Below are positions 1 through 7,929 of a DNA stretch of 64,000 nt, piece by piece (the first letter of the stretch is position 1; each line of letters begins with the position of its first letter). Source of the DNA: Pedobacter sandarakinus (lineage in GTDB: Bacteria; Bacteroidota; Bacteroidia; Sphingobacteriales; Sphingobacteriaceae); NCBI RefSeq assembly GCF_026240095.1, contig NZ_JAPIVG010000002.1, positions 434,001-498,000 on the forward strand. The letters run 5' to 3'. The position numbers and the translations under genes are program-made. A model generated the notes under the pieces. That model had not been told where the DNA came from and searched no databases. It saw only the letters and a list, made by a program, of their open reading frames with translations.

Positions 1-880
1 CTGCAATATAAATGGGTTGTAAATCCGGATCAGCAAAATATCGATAGTCATTGGCTTCTTCTTTAGTTCGCATTGGCGAGGTTGTCCCTTTATCAGCATC
101 GAAATTTAAAGTACTTTGCAAAATTGTACCGCCATTATCAATTACCTCTATTTGTCTGGTAAATTCAAAATCCATAGCCCTACGTACGTTACGCATGGAA
201 TTTAAGTTTTTTACCTCGCAGCGTGTGCCAAATTCACTTGCGCCCACTGGTCGTATAGAAATGTTTGCATCGCAGCGTAAACTGCCTTCTTCCATGTTCC
301 CATCACTAACATTTAGATGGCGTACCAATTTTCTAACTTCGTTCAGCAGCGCTGATGCTTCTTCCGATGTACGGATGTCTGGTTCCGTTACAATCTCTAT
401 CAAAGGTACTCCGGCACGGTTCAAATCTACAAGCGAGAATCTATCATCCTGATCGTGGATGCTTTTTCCTGCATCTTCTTCTAAATGAATTCTATTAATT
501 CCAATCCTCTTTGAAGAACCATCGGCAAGCGCTAACTCCAGAAAACCATTTATACATATAGGCTGATTGTCTTGCGTAATTTGGTAGCCTTTAGGCAAAT
601 CTGCGTAAAAGTAATTTTTACGATCGAAATGGTTGGTTTGGTTAATGGTGCAATTCAAAGCTAAGCCAATACGTACAGCTTTTTCTACCACCTCTTTATT
701 TAGCTTTGGCAAGGCTCCAGGAAGTGCCAATGAAACAGTAGAGATGTTCTGGTTTGGCTGCGCACCAAAAGTGGTGCTATCTGCCGAAAATATTTTAGTA
801 TTCGTATTTAATTGAACATGTATTTCAAGTCCCGAAACAAGTTCGTACTGATGTTGTGGGCTTCTTTGTTGTAAAGGCAT
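1..880 (-). CDS. gatB: Asp/Glu-tRNA(Asn/Gln) amidotransferase subunit B, N-terminal part (truncated by window edge)
   Basis: About 293 residues are visible, reading from the ATG at 878-880 leftward off the window. The N-terminus contains [10 protein letters not shown] and further in [18 protein letters not shown], both hallmark GatB segments. GatB is the transferase subunit of GatCAB, which amidates Glu-tRNA(Gln) or Asp-tRNA(Asn) in the cytoplasm using ammonia from GatA. The C-terminal half, including the YqeY-like tail, lies outside the window. gatC is in this window but far away (27986-28276), so the three subunits are not in one operon here. Identification is secure; only the length is incomplete. 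Confidence 0.95.
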   Translation of the reverse strand, partial: MPLQQRSPQHQYELVSGLEIHVQLNTNTKIFSADSTTFGAQPNQNISTVSLALPGALPKLNKEVVEKAVRIGLALNCTINQTNHFDRKNYFYADLPKGYQITQDNQPICINGFLELALADGSSKRIGINRIHLEEDAGKSIHDQDDRFSLVDLNRAGVPLIEIVTEPDIRTSEEASALLNEVRKLVRHLNVSDGNMEEGSLRCDANISIRPVGASEFGTRCEVKNLNSMRNVRRAMDFEFTRQIEVIDNGGTILQSTLNFDADKGTTSPMRTKEEANDYRYFADPDLQPIYIA

Positions 881-1117
881 TTAATTGTTGTTAACCACAG
901 ATAAATAAGATTAGGATTCTTGATTATCCCGCTTAAAATTTCCTCAAATATAGTTAAAGAATGTCAAATGAAACCATTTGAATAATTATCAGATTGAATC
1001 CAACTGCTATTTTGCGAAGGAATGGTCTTTACGGAATTGTCATTTTTCAATTTTCTGTTACAATAGTTTTTTTGGCACAACGTTTGAAATTGTGTACACA
1101 CACAAATAGAAACGATT

Positions 1118-1609
1118 ATGAAAAAGTTATTGATTATCTCTGCGATTGTAGGAATCATAGGATTAACCTCAAATCAATCTAGCGCTCAGGTAAATGTTAA
1201 TGTAAATATTGGTCGACAGCCGGCTTGGGTTCCAGTTGGTTACCAAAACGTAAATTATTATTATCTCCCAGAAGTACAATCATATTATTATGTGCCGCAG
1301 AGACAGTTCGTTTACCTTAGCGGCAACCGTTGGACCAGATCAAGGTACTTACCTACCAGATATAGAGGTTACGATTTGAACCGCGGCCGGAAAATAGTCG
1401 TCCATGGGAACAGTCCGTACAGAAGTTATAATATACACCGGACAAGATATTCGAGAAACGTTAATGTGGTTCGTTCGTCATACGGGGGATACAACAGGGT
1501 AAGATATGTTGCCCCGAAGGCACATTATAAACCGACTAAGTATAAGGGAAATTTGGGACATGGACCTAGACATGATCATGGCAAGGGGCATGGTAGAGGA
1601 AGGCATTAA
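1118..1609 (+). CDS. Secreted Tyr/Arg-rich protein with His/Gly-rich tail, unknown function
   Basis: 163 residues. Residues 1-23 form a signal peptide (MKK, hydrophobic core, cleavage near SSAQ). The mature part opens with an alternating VNVNVNIG segment, then is rich in Tyr, Arg and Asn with repeated YYY and RYS/RYR patterns, and ends in a Gly/His/Arg tail (HDHGKGHGRGRH). No catalytic motif is visible. Similar short basic secreted proteins are common in Sphingobacteriaceae and have no assigned function. A strong terminator follows at once (1615-1638). The His-rich tail could bind metal and the basic core could bind polyanions; both are guesses. Confidence 0.8.
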   Translation: MKKLLIISAIVGIIGLTSNQSSAQVNVNVNIGRQPAWVPVGYQNVNYYYLPEVQSYYYVPQRQFVYLSGNRWTRSRYLPTRYRGYDLNRGRKIVVHGNSPYRSYNIHRTRYSRNVNVVRSSYGGYNRVRYVAPKAHYKPTKYKGNLGHGPRHDHGKGHGRGRH

Positions 1610-1614
1610 ATAAG

Positions 1615-1638
1615 AAAAGAGGCATGTGCCTCTTTTTT
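1615..1638 (+). terminator. Rho-independent terminator after the secreted basic protein
   Basis: A perfect 10-bp stem (AAAAGAGGCA with TGCCTCTTTT) has a two-base loop and runs into a T tract. It begins six bases after the stop of the 1118-1609 gene. The A/T symmetry would let it work on both strands. Confidence 0.85.
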
Positions 1639-1802
1639 GTTTTAAAATCTTTTTCCAAGTGTTATTCCTATTCGTGGATAGGCTTCAATACAACGATTGT
1701 CTCATCCTACGCTAATAATAGACGCAAATCCAATGAAAATTTTTATAATCTGAGCGGCAGAATAATGTGTTCACACAGCAAAGGCTAGCAAGCCATCAAG
1801 GA

Positions 1803-1844
1803 TACAGTTAGTTTACCTGCCTATTTAGAGGTGAACTAACTGTA
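1803..1844. repeat. 16-bp imperfect inverted repeat downstream of alaS
   Basis: Arms at 1803-1818 and 1829-1844 (TACAGTTAGTTTACCT against AGGTGAACTAACTGTA) pair with one G-T wobble around a 10-base loop. It lies 28 bases beyond the alaS stop. There is no T tract in either direction, so it may be a 3'-end stabilising hairpin or a protein site rather than an intrinsic terminator. Confidence 0.5.
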
Positions 1845-1871
1845 ACAATATCGGAATAGATGTAAAAAATG

Positions 1872-4490
1872 TTAATTTACTTTGATAAACGCCTCTGCCT
1901 TCTCTAACACAGTTGGCAATCCTGCCGGATTTTTCCCGCCTGCTGTTGCATAGAATGGCTGGCCACCGCCCCCACCTTGTATTTCTTTCCCCAATTCCCT
2001 TACAATGTTTGATGCATTCATCCCTTTCCTCACAAGCTCGTCTGCCAGCATAACAGTAATGCCTGGTTTGCCGTCAATTTCTGTGGTGAATACTAGAAAT
2101 AAATTATCGATCATGTCTTTAAGCGAGAATGCCAAATTTTTAATTGCATCAGCACTCTGAAGATCAATATGCTTAGCAATAAGATTAACGCCATTGATCC
2201 CTCTTACATGATGTACAATTTCGTGCTTCAGGTTGTTGACACGTTCCAGAGTAGATTTCTCAATTTCTTTTTTCAATTTAGCATTTTCATCAATTAACGC
2301 TTGTACAGCAGCTGAAAGATCTTTCGAACCATTTAATAACGACTTCAGATGCCCGAGTTCTCGCCTTTGGTCTAAAAAGTATTGTTCAGCTTTATCTGCA
2401 GTAATGGCTTCAATCCTTCTTACGCCAGCAGCAACTGCGCTTTCTGCGACAATTTTAAACGAGCCGATTTGGCCGGTGGCTTTTACATGCGTTCCACCAC
2501 ATAGTTCTTTAGAATAATGGTCATCAAAGGTAATCATTCGCACAAAGTCACCATATTTTTCTCCGAAGAGCGCAGTTACACCACTTTCTATAGCATCTTG
2601 ATAGGGTACATTTCTTTGCTCCTTTAACTTAATATTTTGTCTGATCTTTTGATTCACGATCACTTCAATCTGTGCCAGTTCTTCATCGGTTACTTTTGCA
2701 AAATGCGAAAAATCGAAACGCAGATAGTCTGCATTTACTAAGGAGCCTTTTTGGTTTACATGCTTACCTAACACCTGCTTTAAAGCCGCATGTAAAAGAT
2801 GCGTTGCAGAATGATTATCATCTGTGAGGATTCTTTTATCTTCATCAACCACCGCCCAGAATTTACCTTCCAAACTATCTGGAAGCAAATCGGTAAAATG
2901 TACCGTTAAACCATTTTCTTTTTTTGTATCCGTAATATCAACCCAGAACTGGCGGCTGTGGTCTTCTAGCCTGCCGGTATCGCCAACCTGACCACCGCTT
3001 TCGGCATAAAATGGCGTTTGCCTTAATACAATCTGGTATTGTTCTTTACCTTTTGCTTTAACTTTCCGATACTTAATAATCTCTGTTTCAATCTCTAAGT
3101 CGTCATAACCTACAAATTCACTTTGATCATCATTATTAACCATTACCCAATCTCCAGTATCTATTGCCGTAGCCGCACGACTATCGTCTTTCTGTTTTTT
3201 CAGCGATTGTTCATAGCCAATGATATCTACAGTCCAACCTTTTTCCCTTGCCATTAATTCCGTTAAATCAATCGGAAATCCAAATGTATCTGATAATTCA
3301 AACGCGAAACTCCCTTCTACGATATTGTCATTGGTTTGATATCGCTCAAATCTTTGGATACCTGTGGATAACGTCCTCAAGAAGGAAACCTCTTCCTCTA
3401 ACACTACCTTTTGAACAAAATCCTGCTGTGCAAAAAGTTCATCGAATACGCCTTTAAATTGATTTGCGAGAAGCGGTACCAGTTGGTTTAGGAACGGCTC
3501 TTTGAAATTTAAGAATGTATAGGCATAACGTACTGCACGACGTAAAATTCGGCGGATAACGTATCCGGCTTTATTATTTGAGGGTAATTGTCCATCGGCG
3601 ATTACGAAGGAAATTGCACGAATGTGATCTGCCATTACCCGCATAGCGATATCCGTTTTTTCATCGGCACCATATTTAATTCCAGATTTCTCGGCAATAA
3701 ATTGAATCATGGGCTGAAAAACATCTGTATCGTAATTAGAAGATTTTTCTTGAAGCACCCTCACTAAACGTTCAAAACCCATTCCTGTATCAACGTGTTT
3801 GGCAGGCAAACTTTGTAGGGAACCATCTTTTAAACGATTAAATTGCATAAAAACGTTATTCCAGATTTCGATCACCTGCGGATGATCTGCGTTAACCAAG
3901 GTAGCACCATCAACCGATGCCTTCTCATCATCCGAACGGCAATCTACATGAATTTCTGAACACGGACCACATGGACCAGTATCACCCATTTCCCAAAAAT
4001 TATCTTTTTTATTACCGGGCAGAATGTGGCTTTCGTCTACATATTGTTTCCATAAGTCGTAAGCTTCCTGGTCTTTTGCTAAACCTTCTTTTTCATCGCC
4101 TTCAAAGTAGGTTACATACAATTTATCTTTAGGAATTTTGTAAACGTCTGTTAATAATTCCCAACTCCAGGCAATCGCATCCTTTTTAAAATAATCGCCA
4201 AAACTCCAGTTGCCAAGCATCTCGAACATCGTATGGTGATAGGTATCAATTCCAACTTCCTCCAAATCATTATGCTTACCAGATACACGCAGACAGCGTT
4301 GTGTATCGGCTACACGGGGGTATTTAATAGTAGCTTCACCTAAAAATAAATCTTTAAACTGGTTCATTCCGGCATTCGTAAACATCAACGTAGGATCGTT
4401 TTTAACCACAATTGGCGCCGATGAAACGATTTGGTGTTGTTTATTTTTAAAAAAATTTAGGAATGCTTGTCTTATGTCTTGTGCTGTCAT
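1872..4490 (-). CDS. alaS: Alanyl-tRNA synthetase
   Basis: 872 residues, normal bacterial length. It charges tRNA(Ala) in the cytoplasm. The N-terminal class II catalytic core shows FTNAGMNQFK, the RCLRVSGKHNDLEEVG segment and GDTGPCGPCSEIH. The editing domain carries the zinc-binding pieces HLLHAAL (about residue 561) and CGGTH (about residue 661). The C-terminal C-Ala domain ends with the Gly-rich GGGGQPFYATAGGK segment. A CAAAATTA at 4510-4517 (TAATTTTG on this strand) fits a Bacteroidota -7 element just upstream of the start. Transcribed divergently from the MerR gene at 4606. Confidence 0.98.
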   Translation of the reverse strand: MTAQDIRQAFLNFFKNKQHQIVSSAPIVVKNDPTLMFTNAGMNQFKDLFLGEATIKYPRVADTQRCLRVSGKHNDLEEVGIDTYHHTMFEMLGNWSFGDYFKKDAIAWSWELLTDVYKIPKDKLYVTYFEGDEKEGLAKDQEAYDLWKQYVDESHILPGNKKDNFWEMGDTGPCGPCSEIHVDCRSDDEKASVDGATLVNADHPQVIEIWNNVFMQFNRLKDGSLQSLPAKHVDTGMGFERLVRVLQEKSSNYDTDVFQPMIQFIAEKSGIKYGADEKTDIAMRVMADHIRAISFVIADGQLPSNNKAGYVIRRILRRAVRYAYTFLNFKEPFLNQLVPLLANQFKGVFDELFAQQDFVQKVVLEEEVSFLRTLSTGIQRFERYQTNDNIVEGSFAFELSDTFGFPIDLTELMAREKGWTVDIIGYEQSLKKQKDDSRAATAIDTGDWVMVNNDDQSEFVGYDDLEIETEIIKYRKVKAKGKEQYQIVLRQTPFYAESGGQVGDTGRLEDHSRQFWVDITDTKKENGLTVHFTDLLPDSLEGKFWAVVDEDKRILTDDNHSATHLLHAALKQVLGKHVNQKGSLVNADYLRFDFSHFAKVTDEELAQIEVIVNQKIRQNIKLKEQRNVPYQDAIESGVTALFGEKYGDFVRMITFDDHYSKELCGGTHVKATGQIGSFKIVAESAVAAGVRRIEAITADKAEQYFLDQRRELGHLKSLLNGSKDLSAAVQALIDENAKLKKEIEKSTLERVNNLKHEIVHHVRGINGVNLIAKHIDLQSADAIKNLAFSLKDMIDNLFLVFTTEIDGKPGITVMLADELVRKGMNASNIVRELGKEIQGGGGGQPFYATAGGKNPAGLPTVLEKAEAFIKVN

Positions 4491-4550
4491 CGTTGTATTA
4501 TTGGAGGAACAAAATTAAAATTTTATTGCGTTAATCAGGAAAAATCGCAT

Positions 4551-4558
4551 TACATTTG
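4551..4558 (+). promoter_or_regulatory. Candidate -7 element (TACATTTG) for the MerR gene
   Basis: Matches the Bacteroidota TAnnTTTG consensus 48 bases before the MerR start. No good -33 TTTG is visible at the expected distance, so this is tentative. Confidence 0.35.
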
Positions 4559-4605
4559 AATACTTTAATTAATCGATATAATACACTCATAATCAAGTAA
4601 GATAT

Positions 4606-4941
4606 ATGCCGTACAAGGAAAGAGACATCAATAAAATGTATTATACCATGGGAGAGGTAACGGAAATGTTTAGCGTAAATGCATCTCAAATCCGTTTTTA
4701 TGAAAAAGAATTCGACATTCTTCAACCTAAGAAAAATAAAAAAGGCAATCGCTTGTTTACGCCAGAAGACATAGAAAACTTAAAAATAATTTTCAATTTG
4801 GTCGATGAAAAGGGATTCACACTGAAAGGGGCAAAAGAATATTTGAAAAACAATAAAAGCGATGTCAAGGAAAATCAGAAGATTATTGATTCGCTAGAAA
4901 AGCTCAAAGGGTTTTTAGTGAACTTGGCTCAGGAGTTATAA
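4606..4941 (+). CDS. Small MerR-family transcriptional regulator
   Basis: 111 residues. The MerR winged-helix DNA-binding domain occupies about residues 12-80: YYTMGEVTEMFSV starts the helix-turn-helix, followed by SQIRFYEKEFDIL and NRLFTPEDIENLKII. The remaining 30 residues are a short charged helix (KENQKIIDSLEKLKGFL) suited to dimerisation. There is no effector-binding domain, so the signal cannot be read from the sequence. Start codons at 4606 and 4636 are both possible. The 3' end overlaps the convergent gene at 4929 by 13 bases. Confidence 0.9.
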   Translation: MPYKERDINKMYYTMGEVTEMFSVNASQIRFYEKEFDILQPKKNKKGNRLFTPEDIENLKIIFNLVDEKGFTLKGAKEYLKNNKSDVKENQKIIDSLEKLKGFLVNLAQEL

Positions 4942-5396
4942 TCCCCGACCGGAGAAGCAGGTTTTAATTTCTTAGCGTGAAGATTTTTTGGTAGTACCAT
5001 CACAATTGTGCGTTTATATGCCGAAAGGAGATCCCACAACCACCTATTGCTATCATGTCCCTTTTCACCACAATCAATTATTTCTGCACGCTTGAGCAGC
5101 TTACCCACAATTCGTTGTGTGTACCTTATAGGAACAATCTTGTTAAATGCCAAGCCGATATAATCACAATAAATATGTGCTACAAGCTCTACAATCAGTG
5201 AATCGGTTTCGATTTGCAATGCTTTATTATAGATTTGCTGATATTGAGTTTTAATTGCTTGTGATAAAATTTCTAAACGGACCGATGCTTGTCCATCTAA
5301 GAATTGCCAAAGTTCATTATCACTACAAACGCGTATGATGCCGGGTTCGTAATTGACTTTGACTTTATAATCTTGAAAGTAAAAAAGCTTTTCCAT
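4929..5396 (-). CDS. Unknown protein, about 155 residues
   Basis: The frame is open from 5438, but the ATG at 5394-5396 (MEKLFYFQDYKV) is the more natural start and gives 155 residues. No signal peptide, membrane segment or known motif is recognised. The composition is that of a soluble mixed alpha/beta protein with a basic C-terminus (RTIVMVLPKNLHAKKLKP). Its stop lies inside the end of the convergent MerR gene. Codon use looks like its neighbours, so it is probably a real, lineage-restricted gene. Confidence 0.6.
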   Translation of the reverse strand: MEKLFYFQDYKVKVNYEPGIIRVCSDNELWQFLDGQASVRLEILSQAIKTQYQQIYNKALQIETDSLIVELVAHIYCDYIGLAFNKIVPIRYTQRIVGKLLKRAEIIDCGEKGHDSNRWLWDLLSAYKRTIVMVLPKNLHAKKLKPASPVGDYNS

Positions 5397-5562
5397 TAAG
5401 TTATCAGATGAAATATGGTTGCAATTGTTACCAACCAATGTGGCTACCTAACATGCCAGAAGGTAAATTGTTTAGCTGGCAGGTGTTTACTTTGTGAGTA
5501 ATTTTTTGGGGCACGCATGGAATATTTAGGCATCTTTGAACTTTAGAAATTAAGTTTGATTG

Positions 5563-7416
5563 ATGAAAATTGTTATCGCAGAAAAGCCGTCTGTTGGTCG
5601 CGAACTTGCTAAAGTTTTCGGAGCAACCACCAGAAGAGATGGATACATTGAAGGAAAGGGATATTCGTTTACCTGGGCTTTTGGCCACTTGCTTCAATTG
5701 GCGCCACCCCAAGATTACGGTTTTATCGGTTGGCGGAAACAGCATTTACCAATGTTGCCGGCAAAATTTAAACTTGCAGTAAGAAAAATCAAAACAAAAG
5801 ATGGTTTTGTTGAAGATCCGGCGGTTCGAAAACAATTAGATACGATTAAAAAATTGTTTGATGACGCTACAGAAATTATTGTTGCAACAGATGCCGGACG
5901 TGAAGGGGAGCTTATTTTTAGGTACATTTATTATTATCTAAAGTGTAAAAAACCGTTTAAGCGGTTGTGGATTTCTTCGCAAACAGATGAGGCGATCAAA
6001 GATGGTTTCAGAAATTTAAAGCCCGGTGCAGATTACGATACGTTATTTAATTCAGCGCATTGCCGCTCAGAATCAGACTGGCTAGTGGGAATGAATGCCA
6101 CGCAGGCACTAAGCATTTCTGCCGGGAACCGAACTGTTCTATCTCTAGGTAGGGTACAGACGCCCACCCTTGCCATGATTTGCACCAGGTTTTTAGAGAT
6201 CAAAAATTTCGTTCCCCAAACCTATTATCAAATCAGTATTTTGTTATCCAAGGATGAACAATTATTTAAGGCAATATCAGTTAATAATTTTAAAGAAAAA
6301 CAGGAGGCAGAAAGACTTTTTGCCTTAGTTGAAGACGTAAATGCCGGTTTCAATAATGGAGGTAATATTACAGCTGTTGAGGCAAAACCCCGAAAAGAGC
6401 CACCACCCCTCTTACACGATTTGAGTAGTTTGCAACAAGAGGCAAACAAGAAGAAAGGATTCACCGCAGACCAGACATTAAATATCTTACAAAGTTTGTA
6501 TGAAAGCAAGTTGGTGTCTTATCCGCGTACTGGCTCTAGGTATATTGGCGACGATGTTTTTGCAGGTGTTCCAGATTTAATTTCCAAGTTTGTAAGTCAT
6601 CCCGATTTCGGCAAACAGGCACAATTTCTGCAGACTGTTGCACTTAATAAACGAAGTGTAAATGCCAAAAAAGTAACCGATCACCACGCGGTGTTACCCA
6701 CTGGTGAACAAGCACATAACTTAACGAGTGATAAACAAGCCGTTTATGATATGGTAGTAGGAAGAATGATCGAAGCCTTTCACCAGGAATGCCTGAAGGA
6801 AATAACTAAAATTACCATATACGCCGGTTTAGCTTTTATGGCCAACGGTACAGTAGTTCGATCTGCTGGCTGGCGTTCTGTATTTAACGAAACAGACGAT
6901 GATAAGAAAGACGAAGACAATGCTGCATTGCCAAAAGTTGTAGCTGGCGAGCAACTGCCAATTACGGAAAAAGCACTTTTAGAGAAGCAAACTAAACCCA
7001 AATCGATGTATAATGAAGCATCATTACTTAAAGCGTTAGAAACTTGTGGTAAAGAAATAGAAGATGAGGAGCTTCGCTATGCGATGAAAGATAGCGGTTT
7101 AGGTACACCAGCAACTCGGGCATCCATCATCGAAACATTAATTACCAGAGATTATATTATTAGAGAGAAGCGGAATTTACTTCCTACGAACAAAGGACTG
7201 GCTGTTTACGAGGTTGTAAAAGACAAACAAATTGCGCAGGCCGAGCTTACCGGACAATGGGAAAAGAGACTGGAGGAAATCAGGTCTGGATCTTCGGTTG
7301 CAGATTTTAAATTGGAGATTACTAACTATACCAGGCTAATTACAAATGAACTGCTAGTTGCGGGAGCTTCAATTTCAGCGAAATTATTAAACGATAAAAC
7401 TGCTGATGTTAGCTAA
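5563..7416 (+). CDS. topB: DNA topoisomerase III (type IA)
   Basis: 617 residues from the ATG at 5563; the TTG one codon upstream is unlikely to be used. Type IA topoisomerases pass a single strand through a transient nick and resolve late replication and recombination structures. The TOPRIM domain shows IVIAEKPSVGRELAKVFG and DAGREGELIFRY; the central region has SLGRVQTPTLAMI; the catalytic tyrosine is Tyr320 in SYPRTGSRYI. The length fits TopB without the C-terminal zinc fingers of TopA. The 3' end overlaps the convergent receiver gene by 8 bases. Confidence 0.95.
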   Translation: MKIVIAEKPSVGRELAKVFGATTRRDGYIEGKGYSFTWAFGHLLQLAPPQDYGFIGWRKQHLPMLPAKFKLAVRKIKTKDGFVEDPAVRKQLDTIKKLFDDATEIIVATDAGREGELIFRYIYYYLKCKKPFKRLWISSQTDEAIKDGFRNLKPGADYDTLFNSAHCRSESDWLVGMNATQALSISAGNRTVLSLGRVQTPTLAMICTRFLEIKNFVPQTYYQISILLSKDEQLFKAISVNNFKEKQEAERLFALVEDVNAGFNNGGNITAVEAKPRKEPPPLLHDLSSLQQEANKKKGFTADQTLNILQSLYESKLVSYPRTGSRYIGDDVFAGVPDLISKFVSHPDFGKQAQFLQTVALNKRSVNAKKVTDHHAVLPTGEQAHNLTSDKQAVYDMVVGRMIEAFHQECLKEITKITIYAGLAFMANGTVVRSAGWRSVFNETDDDKKDEDNAALPKVVAGEQLPITEKALLEKQTKPKSMYNEASLLKALETCGKEIEDEELRYAMKDSGLGTPATRASIIETLITRDYIIREKRNLLPTNKGLAVYEVVKDKQIAQAELTGQWEKRLEEIRSGSSVADFKLEITNYTRLITNELLVAGASISAKLLNDKTADVS

Positions 7417-7786
7417 AACACCTTTCCAAGATCTCTTTTATGGATAAGCCCATGTCTTCGTCTTTCTGGATAAACCCTATCGCTCCGGCTTCGTGGTATG
7501 CTTCCTGGAGCGAGGCCTTATCATTGCCAGTAAACATACAAACTTTAATGTCTTGCTGAATGGACAGCACTTGTCTTACCGTGTCTGGATTACTGTCGCC
7601 TCTAGGCATATTTATATCCAGAAGTAAAAAGTCGAAGCGTTGGGCATTAAGAAAATCAAATGCATCTATAAGATTGGACACTTCAACGATTTGCGGAGAG
7701 GTGAGTAACTTTTTGAAATAGCCCTTCATCACCACACGCATGAGTTCGCTATCATCGGCGATTAAAATATGGAGTCCTTCTTGCAT
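7409..7786 (-). CDS. Single-domain response regulator (CheY-like receiver)
   Basis: 125 residues consisting of a receiver domain only. The acidic pair is Asp11/Asp12, the phosphoacceptor is Asp57 (LLLDINMP), the switch Thr is Thr86 (MFTGND) and the conserved Lys is Lys108 (IQKDED). With no output domain it must act through protein contacts, as a CheY-like or phosphorelay component. No histidine kinase is nearby, so the partner is unknown. Convergent with topB. Confidence 0.92.
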   Translation of the reverse strand: MQEGLHILIADDSELMRVVMKGYFKKLLTSPQIVEVSNLIDAFDFLNAQRFDFLLLDINMPRGDSNPDTVRQVLSIQQDIKVCMFTGNDKASLQEAYHEAGAIGFIQKDEDMGLSIKEILERCFS

Positions 7787-7929
7787 GGAGAATAATTAAT
7801 TTATCTGCTCACATTACTCATCAAGACGCAGGCTAAACATAAACTTGGTCTAGTGCCAGTTGCGGACATAAATGAGTTAAGGGTGATTGCTCAAATGTAA
7901 TAATAATTCAACCAAAATGATTATCATTA

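Noticed and set aside
51..815. Plus-strand frames of 133 and 60 residues at the left edge
   Set aside because: They are antisense to gatB, which is clearly coding on the minus strand through this stretch.
994..1182. Plus-strand frame of 62 residues before the secreted basic protein
   Set aside because: It overlaps the signal-peptide coding part of the 1118 gene in another frame and has no protein-like pattern.
5428..5745. Minus-strand frame of 105 residues at the topB start
   Set aside because: It is largely antisense to the conserved TOPRIM region of topB and has no recognisable features.
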